Source: Streptomyces sp. LUP30
Lineage (GTDB): Bacteria > Actinomycetota > Actinomycetes > Streptomycetales > Streptomycetaceae
Length of the DNA stretch: 64,000 bases
Direction of reading: 5' to 3'
Assembly (NCBI RefSeq): GCF_001746365.1
Contig: NZ_MJAJ01000022.1
Location: 1 to 64,000 of the forward strand
A program made the position numbers and the translations under genes. Position 1 is the stretch's first letter, and every line of letters starts with the position of its first letter. This document shows, one piece after another, positions 23,420 through 31,730 of this stretch. Under the pieces are notes generated by a model that searched no databases, had not been told where the DNA came from, and was given only the letters and a program-made list of their open reading frames with translations.

Positions 23420-24763
23420 TCAGGTTCTACGGCACTCGTCGGCCCGCGCCAGCAGCAGTTCCCGTTCCCGCTCGTTGCCCGTCAGCGCGGCCGCCCGCTC
23501 GAACTCGGTCCTGGCCTCCGCCGGACGGCCCAGGCGCACCAGCAGGTCGCCGCGGACGCTGGGCAGGAGGTGGTACTCGCGCAGGGACGGCTCGGCGGCG
23601 AGGCCGTCGACGATCCCCAGCGCGGGTCCCGGCCCCTCGGCCATCGACACGGCCACGGCGCGGTTGAGCTCGACGACCGGGGAGGGAGCGCGCACGGCCA
23701 GCAGACCGTACAGGGTGGCGATGGCCGTCCAGTCGGTGTCCTCGTAGGTCGGCGCGTGCGCGTGGCAGGCGGCCACGGCGGCCTGGAGGGCGTAGGGGCC
23801 CGGCGGCCCGGACGGGGAGGTGGCTCCGGCCCTCTCCAGGGCGGCGATGCCCCGGGCGACGAGCCGCCTGTCCCAGCGGCGGCGGTCCTGGTCCCGCAGC
23901 AGGACGGGCGAGCCGTCGGGTGCCGTGCGGGCGGGGGTGCGGGACGCCTGGAACTCCAGCAGCGCGGCCAGCGCGTGGACCTCGGGCTCCTTCGGCATCA
24001 GGGCCGCCAGCTGCCGGGCCAGCCGCAGCGCGTCCTCGCACAGCGCCGGGCGCAGCCAGTCGTCGCCGGCGGTGGCCGCGTACCCCTCGTTGAAGATCAA
24101 ATAGATCACGTCCAGGACCGAGCCCAGCCGGGCCTCGCGGTCGGGTCCGTACGGCACCTCGAAGGCGACGTTCCTGGTGGCCAGGGTCTTCTTGGCGCGG
24201 ACGATCCGCTGGGCGACCGTCGGTTCGGGGACCAGGAAGGCGCGGGCGATCTCGGGCGTGCTCAGACCGCCGAGCAGACGCAGCGTGAGGGCGGTGCGGG
24301 CCTCGGCGGACAGCACCGGGTGGCAGGCGGTGAAGACGAGCCTGAGCAGGTCGTCGTCGATGTCGTCGGCGTCGGCGGGCTCCTCTGGCGGGGCGGTCGT
24401 GGTCTGCAGGTCGCGGCCCATCTCCTGCAGCTTGCGGGCGTAGTTCTCCCGGCGGCGGACCAGGTCGACGGCGCGGTGCCGGGCGGCCGCCGTGAGCCAG
24501 GCCCCGGGGTTGTCCGGCACTCCGTCGCGGGGCCACTGCTCCAGCGCCGCCACCAGCGCGTCCTGCGCCAGCTCCTCCGCGATGCCGACGTCGCGCACGA
24601 CACGGGCGACGGCCGCGATGACGCGGGGGTACTCCAGGCGGAAGACGGTCTCGATGGCGGCGCGGGGATCCGAGGCGGCACGGCGGCCCGGGGCGGAGCC
24701 GCGGTCCCGGGCGGAGCCGCGGTCCGGGGCGGTCGGGGGGTTCGAGGCGGGCTGTTGTTCCAC
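23420..24763 (-). CDS. ECF42-type RNA polymerase sigma factor with TPR-like extension
   Basis: 447 residues from GTG 24763; another GTG at 24784 is possible. Region 2 is about 38-110 (FRLEYPRVIAAVARVV ... LAQDALVAALEQW ... ARHRAVDLVRRR) and region 4 about 150-195 (LRLLGGLSTPEIARAFLVPEPTVAQRIVRAKKTL). The long C-terminal part (about 205-447) begins with VLDVIYLIFNEGY, the hallmark of ECF42, and is TPR-like; it replaces an anti-sigma factor as the control element. The DGPF partner gene lies 44 bp upstream, the standard ECF42 arrangement. Confidence 0.92.
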   Translation of the reverse strand: MEQQPASNPPTAPDRGSARDRGSAPGRRAASDPRAAIETVFRLEYPRVIAAVARVVRDVGIAEELAQDALVAALEQWPRDGVPDNPGAWLTAAARHRAVDLVRRRENYARKLQEMGRDLQTTTAPPEEPADADDIDDDLLRLVFTACHPVLSAEARTALTLRLLGGLSTPEIARAFLVPEPTVAQRIVRAKKTLATRNVAFEVPYGPDREARLGSVLDVIYLIFNEGYAATAGDDWLRPALCEDALRLARQLAALMPKEPEVHALAALLEFQASRTPARTAPDGSPVLLRDQDRRRWDRRLVARGIAALERAGATSPSGPPGPYALQAAVAACHAHAPTYEDTDWTAIATLYGLLAVRAPSPVVELNRAVAVSMAEGPGPALGIVDGLAAEPSLREYHLLPSVRGDLLVRLGRPAEARTEFERAAALTGNERERELLLARADECRRT

Positions 24764-24807
24764 AGCCCCCCATCGAACACCCACCGGACGTCCGGGCCAA
24801 GGAAGGC

Positions 24808-25164
24808 TCAGCCCTCCGCGATCTCCCGCACCTCGCAGGTCACCGTCCAGAAGTCCTCGTGGACCTTCACGAACCGCTTGGTCCACTCGACGGCCTCGTC
24901 CTGGTCCTTGCACTGCATGATCGCGTAGCCGCCGACGGCCTCCTTGGTCTCCGTGAAGGGCCCGTCGGTGACGGAGACCTTCCCGCCCTCGTAGTGCACC
25001 CGGACGCCCTGCCCGGTCGGGGTCAGCCCGGCGGTCTCCAGCATCACGCCGGCCTTGGTGATCTCCTCGATCAGCTCCCCCATGCGCTGCATCAGTTCGG
25101 GGCTGGGGCCCTCCGCGGGCACGCTGTTCTCGTCGATCCGCACCAGCGACAGGTAACGGGGCAT
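24808..25164 (-). CDS. YCII-related DGPF-domain protein
   Basis: 118 residues with the DGPF motif in VSVTDGPFTETKEAVGGYAI. This small dimeric alpha-beta barrel family is genetically coupled to ECF42 sigma factors. The ribosome site GGAGG is six bases before the ATG. It is co-directional and 44 bp from the sigma gene, so it is probably co-transcribed, and in known cases it is both target and partner of the sigma factor. Biochemical function is not established. Confidence 0.92.
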   Translation of the reverse strand: MPRYLSLVRIDENSVPAEGPSPELMQRMGELIEEITKAGVMLETAGLTPTGQGVRVHYEGGKVSVTDGPFTETKEAVGGYAIMQCKDQDEAVEWTKRFVKVHEDFWTVTCEVREIAEG

Positions 25165-25268
25165 GGTGACTCCTCCGGTCCGATGGGCCGGGTCCTTCCC
25201 GGCCTCTCACCCCTTCGTCGAACGGGAGCGGGCCGGATCGACATCCCCCCGCGACTTTTTCGCCGGCT

Positions 25269-26312
25269 TCATCGCAGCGACTTCCACAGCGCGCCGGCCG
25301 CCGGCTCCCGGGCCACCACCCGGTTGGGGTCGGAGGGGGCCGTGACCACGGGCATGGTGACCGTCCTGACGTGGTCGGACCTCAGCCCCTTCAGGCTCCG
25401 GCCGAGTTCCGTCAGCTCGCTCAGGGAGTCCAGACCGGTGTCCGTGGTGAGGCTGCCGGTGATCGCGTCGGCGACGCCGTAGAGCCGGCCGGGGCTGGTC
25501 AGGAGGTCGGTGGAGGCGATCTGCGCCAGCAGGGCCTTCACCAGCTTCTGCTGCAGGCCTATGCGCCCGAGGTCGCTGCCGTCGCCTATGCCGTGGCGGG
25601 TGCGGGCCAGGGCCAGGGCGCGGGCGCCGTTCAGGTGGTGGACGCCGGCCTTGAGGTGCAGATGACTGTCGTCGTCGTCGATGTCCTCGTCGGTGGTGAC
25701 GGTGACCCCGCCGAGCGCGTCGACGAGCTTGGCGAAGCCCGAGAAGTCGACCTCGACGTAGTGGTCCATGCGGACGCCGGTGATCGACTCGACGGTCTTG
25801 ACGGCGCAGACGGGACCGCCGATCGAGTAGGCGGTGTTGAACATCGCGCCGTACGCCACGGACGTCGATCCGCCCCCGGACCTGGGGCAGGAGGGGCGGG
25901 TGACGAGGGTGTCGCGCGGGATGCTGACGACGGTGGCCGTCGTACGGCCGGCGTCGACGTGCACGACCATCGCGGTGTCGGAGCGCGCGCCGGTGCTGTC
26001 GCCGCCGCCGAGCTCCTGGTTCTCCTCGCCGCTGCGCGAGTCCGAGCCCAGCACGAGGACGTTCATCGCCTCGGTGGGCGGCGGGGACGCGGAGGGGGCG
26101 GGAGCGACGACCGCCCTGGCGGGGCGGTCGTCGCCGAGCGCGTTGTCGATGTCGACGCTCTTGATGTTGTCGTCGAGGCGCCAGTAGGCCCAGCCCGCCG
26201 TCCCGACGCCCACCGCCAGGGCTGCGGCCAGGGTGATTCCGGCGGCCTTCAGCGCTCTCGACCGCCGGCCCGCTCTCGCTCCGTCTTCGCCGTGCTCCTC
26301 GTCTCGCGTCAC
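25269..26312 (-). CDS. LytR-CpsA-Psr (LCP) family membrane protein
   Basis: 347 residues. A short cytoplasmic N-terminus and one transmembrane helix (ALKAAGITLAAALAVGVGTAGWAYW, about 20-45) precede the extracytoplasmic LCP domain (about 85-240), with MNVLVLGSDSRS, VVSIPRDTLV, the YVEVDFSGFAKLVDALGGV segment and LARTRHGIGDGSDLGRIGLQQ. The Arg and Asp residues that bind the polyprenyl pyrophosphate are present. LCP proteins attach teichoic acids or other glycans to peptidoglycan. No glycopolymer genes adjoin it. Confidence 0.93.
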   Translation of the reverse strand: MTRDEEHGEDGARAGRRSRALKAAGITLAAALAVGVGTAGWAYWRLDDNIKSVDIDNALGDDRPARAVVAPAPSASPPPTEAMNVLVLGSDSRSGEENQELGGGDSTGARSDTAMVVHVDAGRTTATVVSIPRDTLVTRPSCPRSGGGSTSVAYGAMFNTAYSIGGPVCAVKTVESITGVRMDHYVEVDFSGFAKLVDALGGVTVTTDEDIDDDDSHLHLKAGVHHLNGARALALARTRHGIGDGSDLGRIGLQQKLVKALLAQIASTDLLTSPGRLYGVADAITGSLTTDTGLDSLSELTELGRSLKGLRSDHVRTVTMPVVTAPSDPNRVVAREPAAGALWKSLR

Positions 26313-26414
26313 GGGCAGGAACGTACGTCCGAATTATGAGCGGACCGTTAGGAAGCCGACCGCGAGCCGGAATTCTCGTGGGAATCTCAGATTCCCCCCG
26401 GGATCGGCCCGGGT

Positions 26415-27779
26415 TCAGCCGAGCGTCACCGTCGGCGCCGGGTTGCTCCCGCTCCAGTTCGCGTTGAACCCGAAACTCACCGAACCGCCGTCCGGGACCG
26501 TCCCGTTGTACGAGGCGTTCGCACAGGTCACGGCCGGCCCCGACTGGGTGCAGTCGGCGCTCCAGGCCTGGGTGATCTGCTGGCCCGCGCCGTACGTCCA
26601 GGTCGCCTTCCAGGACGACAGCGAGGCGCCCGAGCAGGAGATGGTCACATTGCCGGTGAAGCCGGTGTTCCACTGGCTTCCCACGCTGTACACGGCCTTG
26701 CACCCGCCGGTCGGCGGCGGTGCGGTGGTGCCGCCGAGCGCTTCGGCGATGCCGTAGTAGGCGGGTTTGGGCGCGTAGTTGCCGTCGTACGGCGTCGCCG
26801 CGCCCTCCCCGGGAAACGTGCCCTCCACCCATGAGTCGGAGTCGGTGAAGCCCCAGACGGTGAGGTTCACACAGCGCGCGACGGCGACGCAGGCGGCGGT
26901 GACCGCCTTGTAGTCGGCCTTCTGCCGGTCGAGTTTGGCGCCGTCCGAGGGCAGCGTCATCCGGATGTCCAGCTCGGTGATCGCCACGTCCACGCCGAGG
27001 TCGGCGAAACGCTGGATGTTCTGCTGGAGGGTGGCGGGGACCTGACCGAGGACGAGATGCGCCTGGAGGCCGACCCCGTCGATGGGGACTCCCCTCTGCT
27101 TCAGCGACCTGACCAGGTTGTACAGGGCCGTGGACTTCGCGTTGACGCCCTCGACGTTGTAGTCGTTGATGTAGAGCTTCGCGGCCGGGTCGGCGGCCCG
27201 CGCCCAGGTCAGGGCATTGGCGATGTAGTCCGCGCCGAGGCCGTTGTACCAGAGGGTCGGGCGGTAGGTGCCGTCCTCGTTGAAGGCCTCGTTGACGACG
27301 TCCCAGGCCGCGATCCTGCCCTTGTACCGGCCGACCTCGGTGGCGATGTGGTTCTGCAGCAGGTCGCCCAGCTGGGCGGGGGTCCAGCTGCCGTTGGTGA
27401 GCCAGTTCGGGTTCTGGTTGTGCCAGACCAGGGTGTGGCCGCGCACCTGCTGGCTGTGAGCCTGCGCGAAGGCCACGATCCGGTCGGCCTCGGCCCAGTC
27501 GAAGGCGCCCCGGGCCGGCTCCACCGAGCCCCACTTCATGGCGTTGCCGGGGGTCAGCGAGGAGAACTGCGCCGCGGCGACGTCGCCGTAGGTCCCGGTG
27601 AGCTTGGAGCCGGTGACCGCGGTGCCGACGATCTTGCCCTTGGCCGCGCCGAGGTCGCGCAACGGGGTGTCCGCCGCATGGGATGCGGGGGCCGCGAGGA
27701 GCAGGGCCGCCGCGGCGGCGACGCCGGTGACCAGCGTGGTCAGCCGGGTTTTCAGGCGGAGAGTTCTGGAGGATCTCAT
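26415..27779 (-). CDS. Secreted GH10 endo-1,4-beta-xylanase with CBM2
   Basis: 454 residues from ATG 27779 (GGAGG eight bases upstream). The signal peptide ends near SHA-AD (35-37). The GH10 domain is about 38-350, with acid/base Glu164 in WDVVNEAFNEDG and nucleophile Glu269 in ITELDIRM. A Pro/Thr linker (GGTTAPPPTGG) leads to a family 2 carbohydrate-binding module (about 358-454) with the framing cysteines and surface tryptophans. It cleaves internal xylan bonds outside the cell. A CGAAACTTTCG palindrome 12 bp upstream of the ATG fits xylan control. It is downstream of the LacI gene and convergent with none. Confidence 0.96.
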   Translation of the reverse strand: MRSSRTLRLKTRLTTLVTGVAAAAALLLAAPASHAADTPLRDLGAAKGKIVGTAVTGSKLTGTYGDVAAAQFSSLTPGNAMKWGSVEPARGAFDWAEADRIVAFAQAHSQQVRGHTLVWHNQNPNWLTNGSWTPAQLGDLLQNHIATEVGRYKGRIAAWDVVNEAFNEDGTYRPTLWYNGLGADYIANALTWARAADPAAKLYINDYNVEGVNAKSTALYNLVRSLKQRGVPIDGVGLQAHLVLGQVPATLQQNIQRFADLGVDVAITELDIRMTLPSDGAKLDRQKADYKAVTAACVAVARCVNLTVWGFTDSDSWVEGTFPGEGAATPYDGNYAPKPAYYGIAEALGGTTAPPPTGGCKAVYSVGSQWNTGFTGNVTISCSGASLSSWKATWTYGAGQQITQAWSADCTQSGPAVTCANASYNGTVPDGGSVSFGFNANWSGSNPAPTVTLG

Positions 27780-27790
27780 GGCGGGTGCCT

Positions 27791-27828
27791 CCGAAAGTTT
27801 CGGTCGTTCAACCGATTGACTTCGGAGG
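27791..27828. promoter_or_regulatory. Operator-like palindromes upstream of the xylanase gene
   Basis: CCGAAAGTTTCGG (27791-27803) reads CGAAACTTTCG on the xylanase strand, a motif reported before other Streptomyces xylanase genes. A second inverted pair, CCTCCGAA (27788-27795) and TTCGGAGG (27821-27828), encloses it. A probable LacI-repressor site. Confidence 0.75.
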
Positions 27829-27904
27829 AGTGTGGGGGTGTGCGCCACACCCGTCAATACGTCAACTTCCGGCCAGACCCCCGGTCTCGACTTCGTTTCC
27901 GTCC

Positions 27905-27921
27905 GGGCGGGGCCCCCGCCC
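27905..27921 (-). terminator. Possible lacI terminator hairpin
   Basis: GGGCGG and CCGCCC arms flank a short loop just beyond the lacI stop, in very GC-rich DNA with no T-run. Weak evidence only. Confidence 0.3.
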
Positions 27922-27934
27922 CGGGCCCCCGGCC

Positions 27935-28993
27935 CTACGCGGCCGGCGGCGCCCCGGTGCTCGTGCGCACCACCAGGCTGGTCGCCAGCTCCACCCGGGT
28001 CGCCGTCGGCGCTTCCTGGGACGTCGAGCGCGCCAGTTCGAGGACCAGCCGGGCGGCCGCCTCGGCCATCTCCGTCAGCGGTTGCCGCACGGTCGTCAGC
28101 GGCGGCCCCACCCAGCGGGCCACCGGCAGATCGTCGAAGCCGACCACGCTGACGTCCTCCGGGATGCGCAGCCCCAGCTCGCGCGCGGCCTCGTAGAACC
28201 CGAGGGCCTGGAGGTCGTTGCCGGCGAAGACGGCGGTGGGCCGGTCGGGGCGGTCCAGGAGCTCGCGGCCGAGTCGGTAGCCGGTCTCGTGATGGAAGTC
28301 GCCGGTCTTGATCAGCGCATGGTCGACGGGCAGGCCGGCCGTCTCCAGAGCGGCCCGGTAGCCGTCGATCCGGGCCCGGCTGCACATCATCTGCGGCGGC
28401 CCGCTGATCGCCCCGATCCGCCGGTGCCCCAGCTCGACCAGATGCCGGGTGGCGGCGAGGCCGCCCTGCCAGTTGGTCGCCCCGATGGACGGCACGTCGG
28501 CGCCCGGATCGCCGGCCGGGTCCATCACCACGAACGGGATGGACCGGCTGGTCAGCAACGCCCGCTGGGACTCGTCCAGCCCGGACAGCACCAGCACGAC
28601 GCCGTGCGGGCGGCGGGCGGCGACCTGGTCGGCCCAGGTCCGCCCGGGGGTGAGCCGCCCGGCGCTCTCGCTCAGCACCACGCTCAGCCCGGCGTCCCGG
28701 GCCACGTTCTCCACACCCCGGATGACCTCCATCGCCCAGGCGCTCTCCAGTTCGTGGAAGACCAGGTCGATCAGCGGCGAGCGGGTCGCCTCGGCCCGGC
28801 GGCGCCGGTAGCCGTGGGCGCGCAGCAGTTCCTCGACGCGGGTGCGGGTGCCGGGGGCGACGTCGGCCCGTCCGTTGAGGACCTTCGAAACAGTCGGTGC
28901 CGATACGCCGGCCTCGCGGGCGATCTCCGCAAGGGTCGCGGTCTGCGTCGGCCGCGCTTCTGTCCGCGTTTCCACGGGCTCCGAGGGTGTCAT
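27935..28993 (-). CDS. LacI-family repressor, probable xylan-use regulator
   Basis: 352 residues from ATG 28993. The N-terminal helix-turn-helix is ATLAEIAREAGVSAPTVSKVLNGRADVAPGTRTRVEELLRAHGY (about 19-62). The sugar-binding domain follows (LIDLVFHELESAWAMEVIRGVE, VFAGNDLQALGFYEAARELG, VSVVGFDDLP). Similar repressors (BxlR type) control xylosidase operons in Streptomyces and respond to xylose or xylo-oligosaccharide. It is divergent from the GH3 gene and upstream of the xylanase gene, and CGAAAC-type motifs occur before both enzyme genes. No clear ribosome site is visible; an in-frame upstream extension reaches 29089. Confidence 0.92.
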   Translation of the reverse strand: MTPSEPVETRTEARPTQTATLAEIAREAGVSAPTVSKVLNGRADVAPGTRTRVEELLRAHGYRRRRAEATRSPLIDLVFHELESAWAMEVIRGVENVARDAGLSVVLSESAGRLTPGRTWADQVAARRPHGVVLVLSGLDESQRALLTSRSIPFVVMDPAGDPGADVPSIGATNWQGGLAATRHLVELGHRRIGAISGPPQMMCSRARIDGYRAALETAGLPVDHALIKTGDFHHETGYRLGRELLDRPDRPTAVFAGNDLQALGFYEAARELGLRIPEDVSVVGFDDLPVARWVGPPLTTVRQPLTEMAEAAARLVLELARSTSQEAPTATRVELATSLVVRTSTGAPPAA

Positions 28994-29021
28994 GGCGGCG
29001 ATCGTATCGCCACGCGACCTC

Positions 29022-29050
29022 TTGACGAACCTGGTAGGACGCCATAGGTT
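29022..29050 (+). promoter_or_regulatory. Promoter of the GH3 gene
   Basis: TTGACG (29022-29027), 17-base spacer, TAGGTT (29045-29050): a good vegetative promoter directed at the GH3 gene and placed between the divergent lacI and GH3 starts. Confidence 0.75.
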
Positions 29051-29055
29051 CCCGG

Positions 29056-29084
29056 AACATTCGAAGTACATCTCGAAACATTCG
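29056..29084. promoter_or_regulatory. Operator-like repeats downstream of the GH3 promoter
   Basis: AACATTCG occurs twice (29056-29063, 29077-29084), 21 bp apart, two helical turns. The second copy lies in CGAAACATTCG (29074-29084), one base different from the palindrome before the xylanase gene. Placed at the start of transcription, it is a likely repressor site. Confidence 0.7.
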
Positions 29085-29155
29085 TACACTCGCTCGTACA
29101 GGATCCCCGGATTCGCTGGCCCTCTGGTGGCTCACCGACCTCTGACAGGAGTTTC

Positions 29156-31465
29156 ATGACCACCGCCCCCTGGCGTGACCCCGCCCTGCCCGCCGCCGCC
29201 CGCGTCGACGACCTCCTCTCCCGGATGACCCTGGAGGAGAAGACCGCCCAGCTGTACGGCGTGTGGGTGGGCGCCGCGACGGACGGCGACGGAGTCGCCC
29301 CCCACCAGCACGACATGAGCGCCGATCCCGCCGAGGACTACGACGAGCTGATCACCCGCGGGCTCGGCCAGCTGACCCGTTCCTTCGGCACCGCCCCCGT
29401 GGAGCCGGGCCTCGGCGCCCGGGCCCTGGCCCTCGCCCAGCGGCAGATCGCCGCCGCGGGCCGCTTCGGCATCCCGGCGGTCGCCCACGAGGAGTGCCTG
29501 GCCGGCTTCACCGCCTGGCGGGCCACCGCCTATCCGGTGCCGCTGGCCTGGGGCGCCGCCTTCGACCCTCCGCTGGTGGAGGAGATGGGCCGGGCGATCG
29601 GCCGCGACCTGCGCGCGGTCGGCGTCCACCAGGGTCTGGCCCCCGTCCTGGACGTCGTCCGCGACCCGCGCTGGGGACGGGTCGAGGAGACGATCGGCGA
29701 GGACCCGTACCTGGTGGGCACGGTCGGCACGGCTTATGTGCGCGGGCTCGAATCGGCCGGGCTGGTCGCCACGCTCAAGCACTTCGCCGGGTACGCCTCC
29801 TCGGCGGGGGCCCGCAACCTGGCCCCGGTGCGGGCGGGCACCCGGGAGTTCGCGGACGTGACGCTGCCCCCCTTCGAGATGGCATTGCGCGAGGGCGGCG
29901 CCCGCTCGGTCATGGCGGCCTACACCGAACGCGACGGCGTTCCGGCCTCCGCCGACCCCGAGCTGCTGACCCGGCTGCTGCGCGAGGAGTGGGGCTTCAC
30001 CGGCACGGTCGTCGCCGACTACTTCGGCATCGGCTTCCTGCAGACCCTGCACCGGGTGGCCGGCACCCCCGCGGAGACGGCCGGTCTCGCCCTGACGGCC
30101 GGCGTCGACGTCGAACTGCCGACGGTGAAGTACTACGGCGCGTCGCTGGTCGCGGCCGTCCGGGCGGGCGAGGTCCCGGAGGAGCTGGTGGACCGGTCGG
30201 CCCGCCGCGTGCTGCTCCAGAAGTGCGAACTGGGCCTGCTCGACGAGGACTGGCGGCCCGAGACCTCCGAGTCGGTCGACCTCGACCCGGCGGCGAACCG
30301 TGTGCTGGCCCGCCGGCTGGCGGAGGAGTCGGTGGTCCTGCTGGACAACCCCGACGGACTGCTCCCCCTCGCCCCCGACACCCGGGTCGCGGTGGTCGGC
30401 CCGCGGGCCGCGGACGCCCTGGCGATGCTCGGCTGCTACTCCTTCCCCTCCCACGTCCTGCCGCACCACCCCGACGTGGAGACGGGCATCGAGATCCCGA
30501 CCCTGCTGGAGTCGCTGCGGGCCGAACTCCCCGACGCGAAGGTGACGTTCACGGAGGGCTGCGGGGTCTCCGACCCTGACCCGTCCGGCTTCACGGAGGC
30601 CATCGCACGGGCGGCGGAGGCGGACGTGTGCGTGGCCGTCCTCGGCGACCGGGCCGGCCTGTTCGGCCGGGGCACCTCGGGCGAGGGGTGTGACGTCGCC
30701 GACCTCAGCCTGCCGGGCGTCCAGGGCGAGCTGCTGGACGGGCTGGTGGCGACCGGCGTCCCGGTCGTCCTCGTCCTGCTCACCGGCCGCCCCTACGCGC
30801 TGGGCCGCTGGCACGGGCGGCTGGCGGCGGTCGTCCAGGCGTTCTTCCCCGGCGAGGAGGGCGGTCCGGCGGTGGCGGGAGTGCTGTCGGGCCGGGTGAA
30901 CCCCTCGGGCCGTCTCCCGGTGAGCGTGCCGCGCGTGCCGGGCGGCCAGCCCTGGACCTACCTCCAGCCGCCGCTGGGCCTGGCGGGCGAGGTCAGCAGC
31001 CTGGACCCGACCCCGCTGTACGCCTTCGGCCACGGACGCACGTACACGACGTTCGCCTGGGAGGAGTTCACCGGCCCCGACGCGGAGATCCCGACGGACG
31101 GCTCGTACGACATGGCCGTCACCGTGCGCAACACCGGCGACCGGGCGGGCACCGAGGTCGTGCAGCTGTATCTGCACGACCCGGTGGCGAGCGTGACCCG
31201 TCCCGACGTCCGCCTGATCGGCTACCGCCGGCTGGAGCTGGCGGCGGGCGAGTCGGCGCGGGTCGCGTTCCGCTTCCACGCCGACCTGTCGGCGTTCACC
31301 GACCGCGACGGCCGCCGGATCGTCGAACCCGGGGCGCTGGAACTGCGATTGGCGGCGTCCAGCGCGGATGTGCGGGAGGTGGCCCGGCTGCGGCTGGCCG
31401 GCCCGGTGCGCGAGGTGGGCGTCGAGCGACGGCTGCACTGCGACGTGGGCGTCCTGCGCACCTGA
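29156..31465 (+). CDS. GH3 family glycosidase, probable intracellular beta-xylosidase
   Basis: 769 residues with no signal peptide, so cytoplasmic. The GH3 barrel starts with ARVDDLLSRMTLEEKTAQLYG. LAPVLDVVRDPRWGRVEE, KHFAGY (208-213) and the nucleophile Asp288 in GTVVADYFGI are present. The second alpha/beta domain (about 340-600) and a fibronectin type III-like C-terminal domain (about 640-740) follow. It resembles the BxlA-type beta-xylosidases that split imported xylo-oligosaccharides. The ribosome site is CAGGAG before the ATG. No ABC sugar importer is adjacent, so uptake must be encoded elsewhere. Confidence 0.93.
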   Translation: MTTAPWRDPALPAAARVDDLLSRMTLEEKTAQLYGVWVGAATDGDGVAPHQHDMSADPAEDYDELITRGLGQLTRSFGTAPVEPGLGARALALAQRQIAAAGRFGIPAVAHEECLAGFTAWRATAYPVPLAWGAAFDPPLVEEMGRAIGRDLRAVGVHQGLAPVLDVVRDPRWGRVEETIGEDPYLVGTVGTAYVRGLESAGLVATLKHFAGYASSAGARNLAPVRAGTREFADVTLPPFEMALREGGARSVMAAYTERDGVPASADPELLTRLLREEWGFTGTVVADYFGIGFLQTLHRVAGTPAETAGLALTAGVDVELPTVKYYGASLVAAVRAGEVPEELVDRSARRVLLQKCELGLLDEDWRPETSESVDLDPAANRVLARRLAEESVVLLDNPDGLLPLAPDTRVAVVGPRAADALAMLGCYSFPSHVLPHHPDVETGIEIPTLLESLRAELPDAKVTFTEGCGVSDPDPSGFTEAIARAAEADVCVAVLGDRAGLFGRGTSGEGCDVADLSLPGVQGELLDGLVATGVPVVLVLLTGRPYALGRWHGRLAAVVQAFFPGEEGGPAVAGVLSGRVNPSGRLPVSVPRVPGGQPWTYLQPPLGLAGEVSSLDPTPLYAFGHGRTYTTFAWEEFTGPDAEIPTDGSYDMAVTVRNTGDRAGTEVVQLYLHDPVASVTRPDVRLIGYRRLELAAGESARVAFRFHADLSAFTDRDGRRIVEPGALELRLAASSADVREVARLRLAGPVREVGVERRLHCDVGVLRT

Positions 31466-31477
31466 CGTGCGGCCGCG

Positions 31478-31509
31478 GGGTGTCGGCGTGTCAGAACCCG
31501 CCGACACCC
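31478..31509 (+). terminator. Terminator-like hairpin after the GH3 gene
   Basis: GGGTGTCGGCG (31478-31488) pairs perfectly with CGCCGACACCC (31499-31509), loop 10 bases. The right arm is repeated again at 31524, giving an alternative fold. No T-run. Confidence 0.6.
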
Positions 31510-31730
31510 GCCGCGCTGACATCCGCCGACACCCCGGGCGCGCGACGGGAGTCGGGACGGCCCCGGCCGCAGGGGTCCGGCGGCAGGGGTCCGGCCGGGC
31601 GGAGAGCGCGCCGGGGACGCCGCAAAGCGGGAGACGCCGGCCGGGGAGACCGCCTCCGGGAGATGCGTCCGGGAGATGCCGTGTCGAAGATACGAATAAG
31701 ATGTGGAGCCCACTCGGAGAAGGGCTTCAG

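Noticed and set aside
21150..23747. 865-codon plus-strand frame opposite the propeller gene
   Set aside because: Overlaps a complete secreted-protein gene with signal peptide and repeats; no conserved motif.
28886..28896. CGAAACAGTCG inside the lacI gene as a third operator
   Set aside because: Two mismatches to the palindrome, and it encodes the conserved TVSKVLNG of the DNA-binding helix, so similarity is explained by coding.
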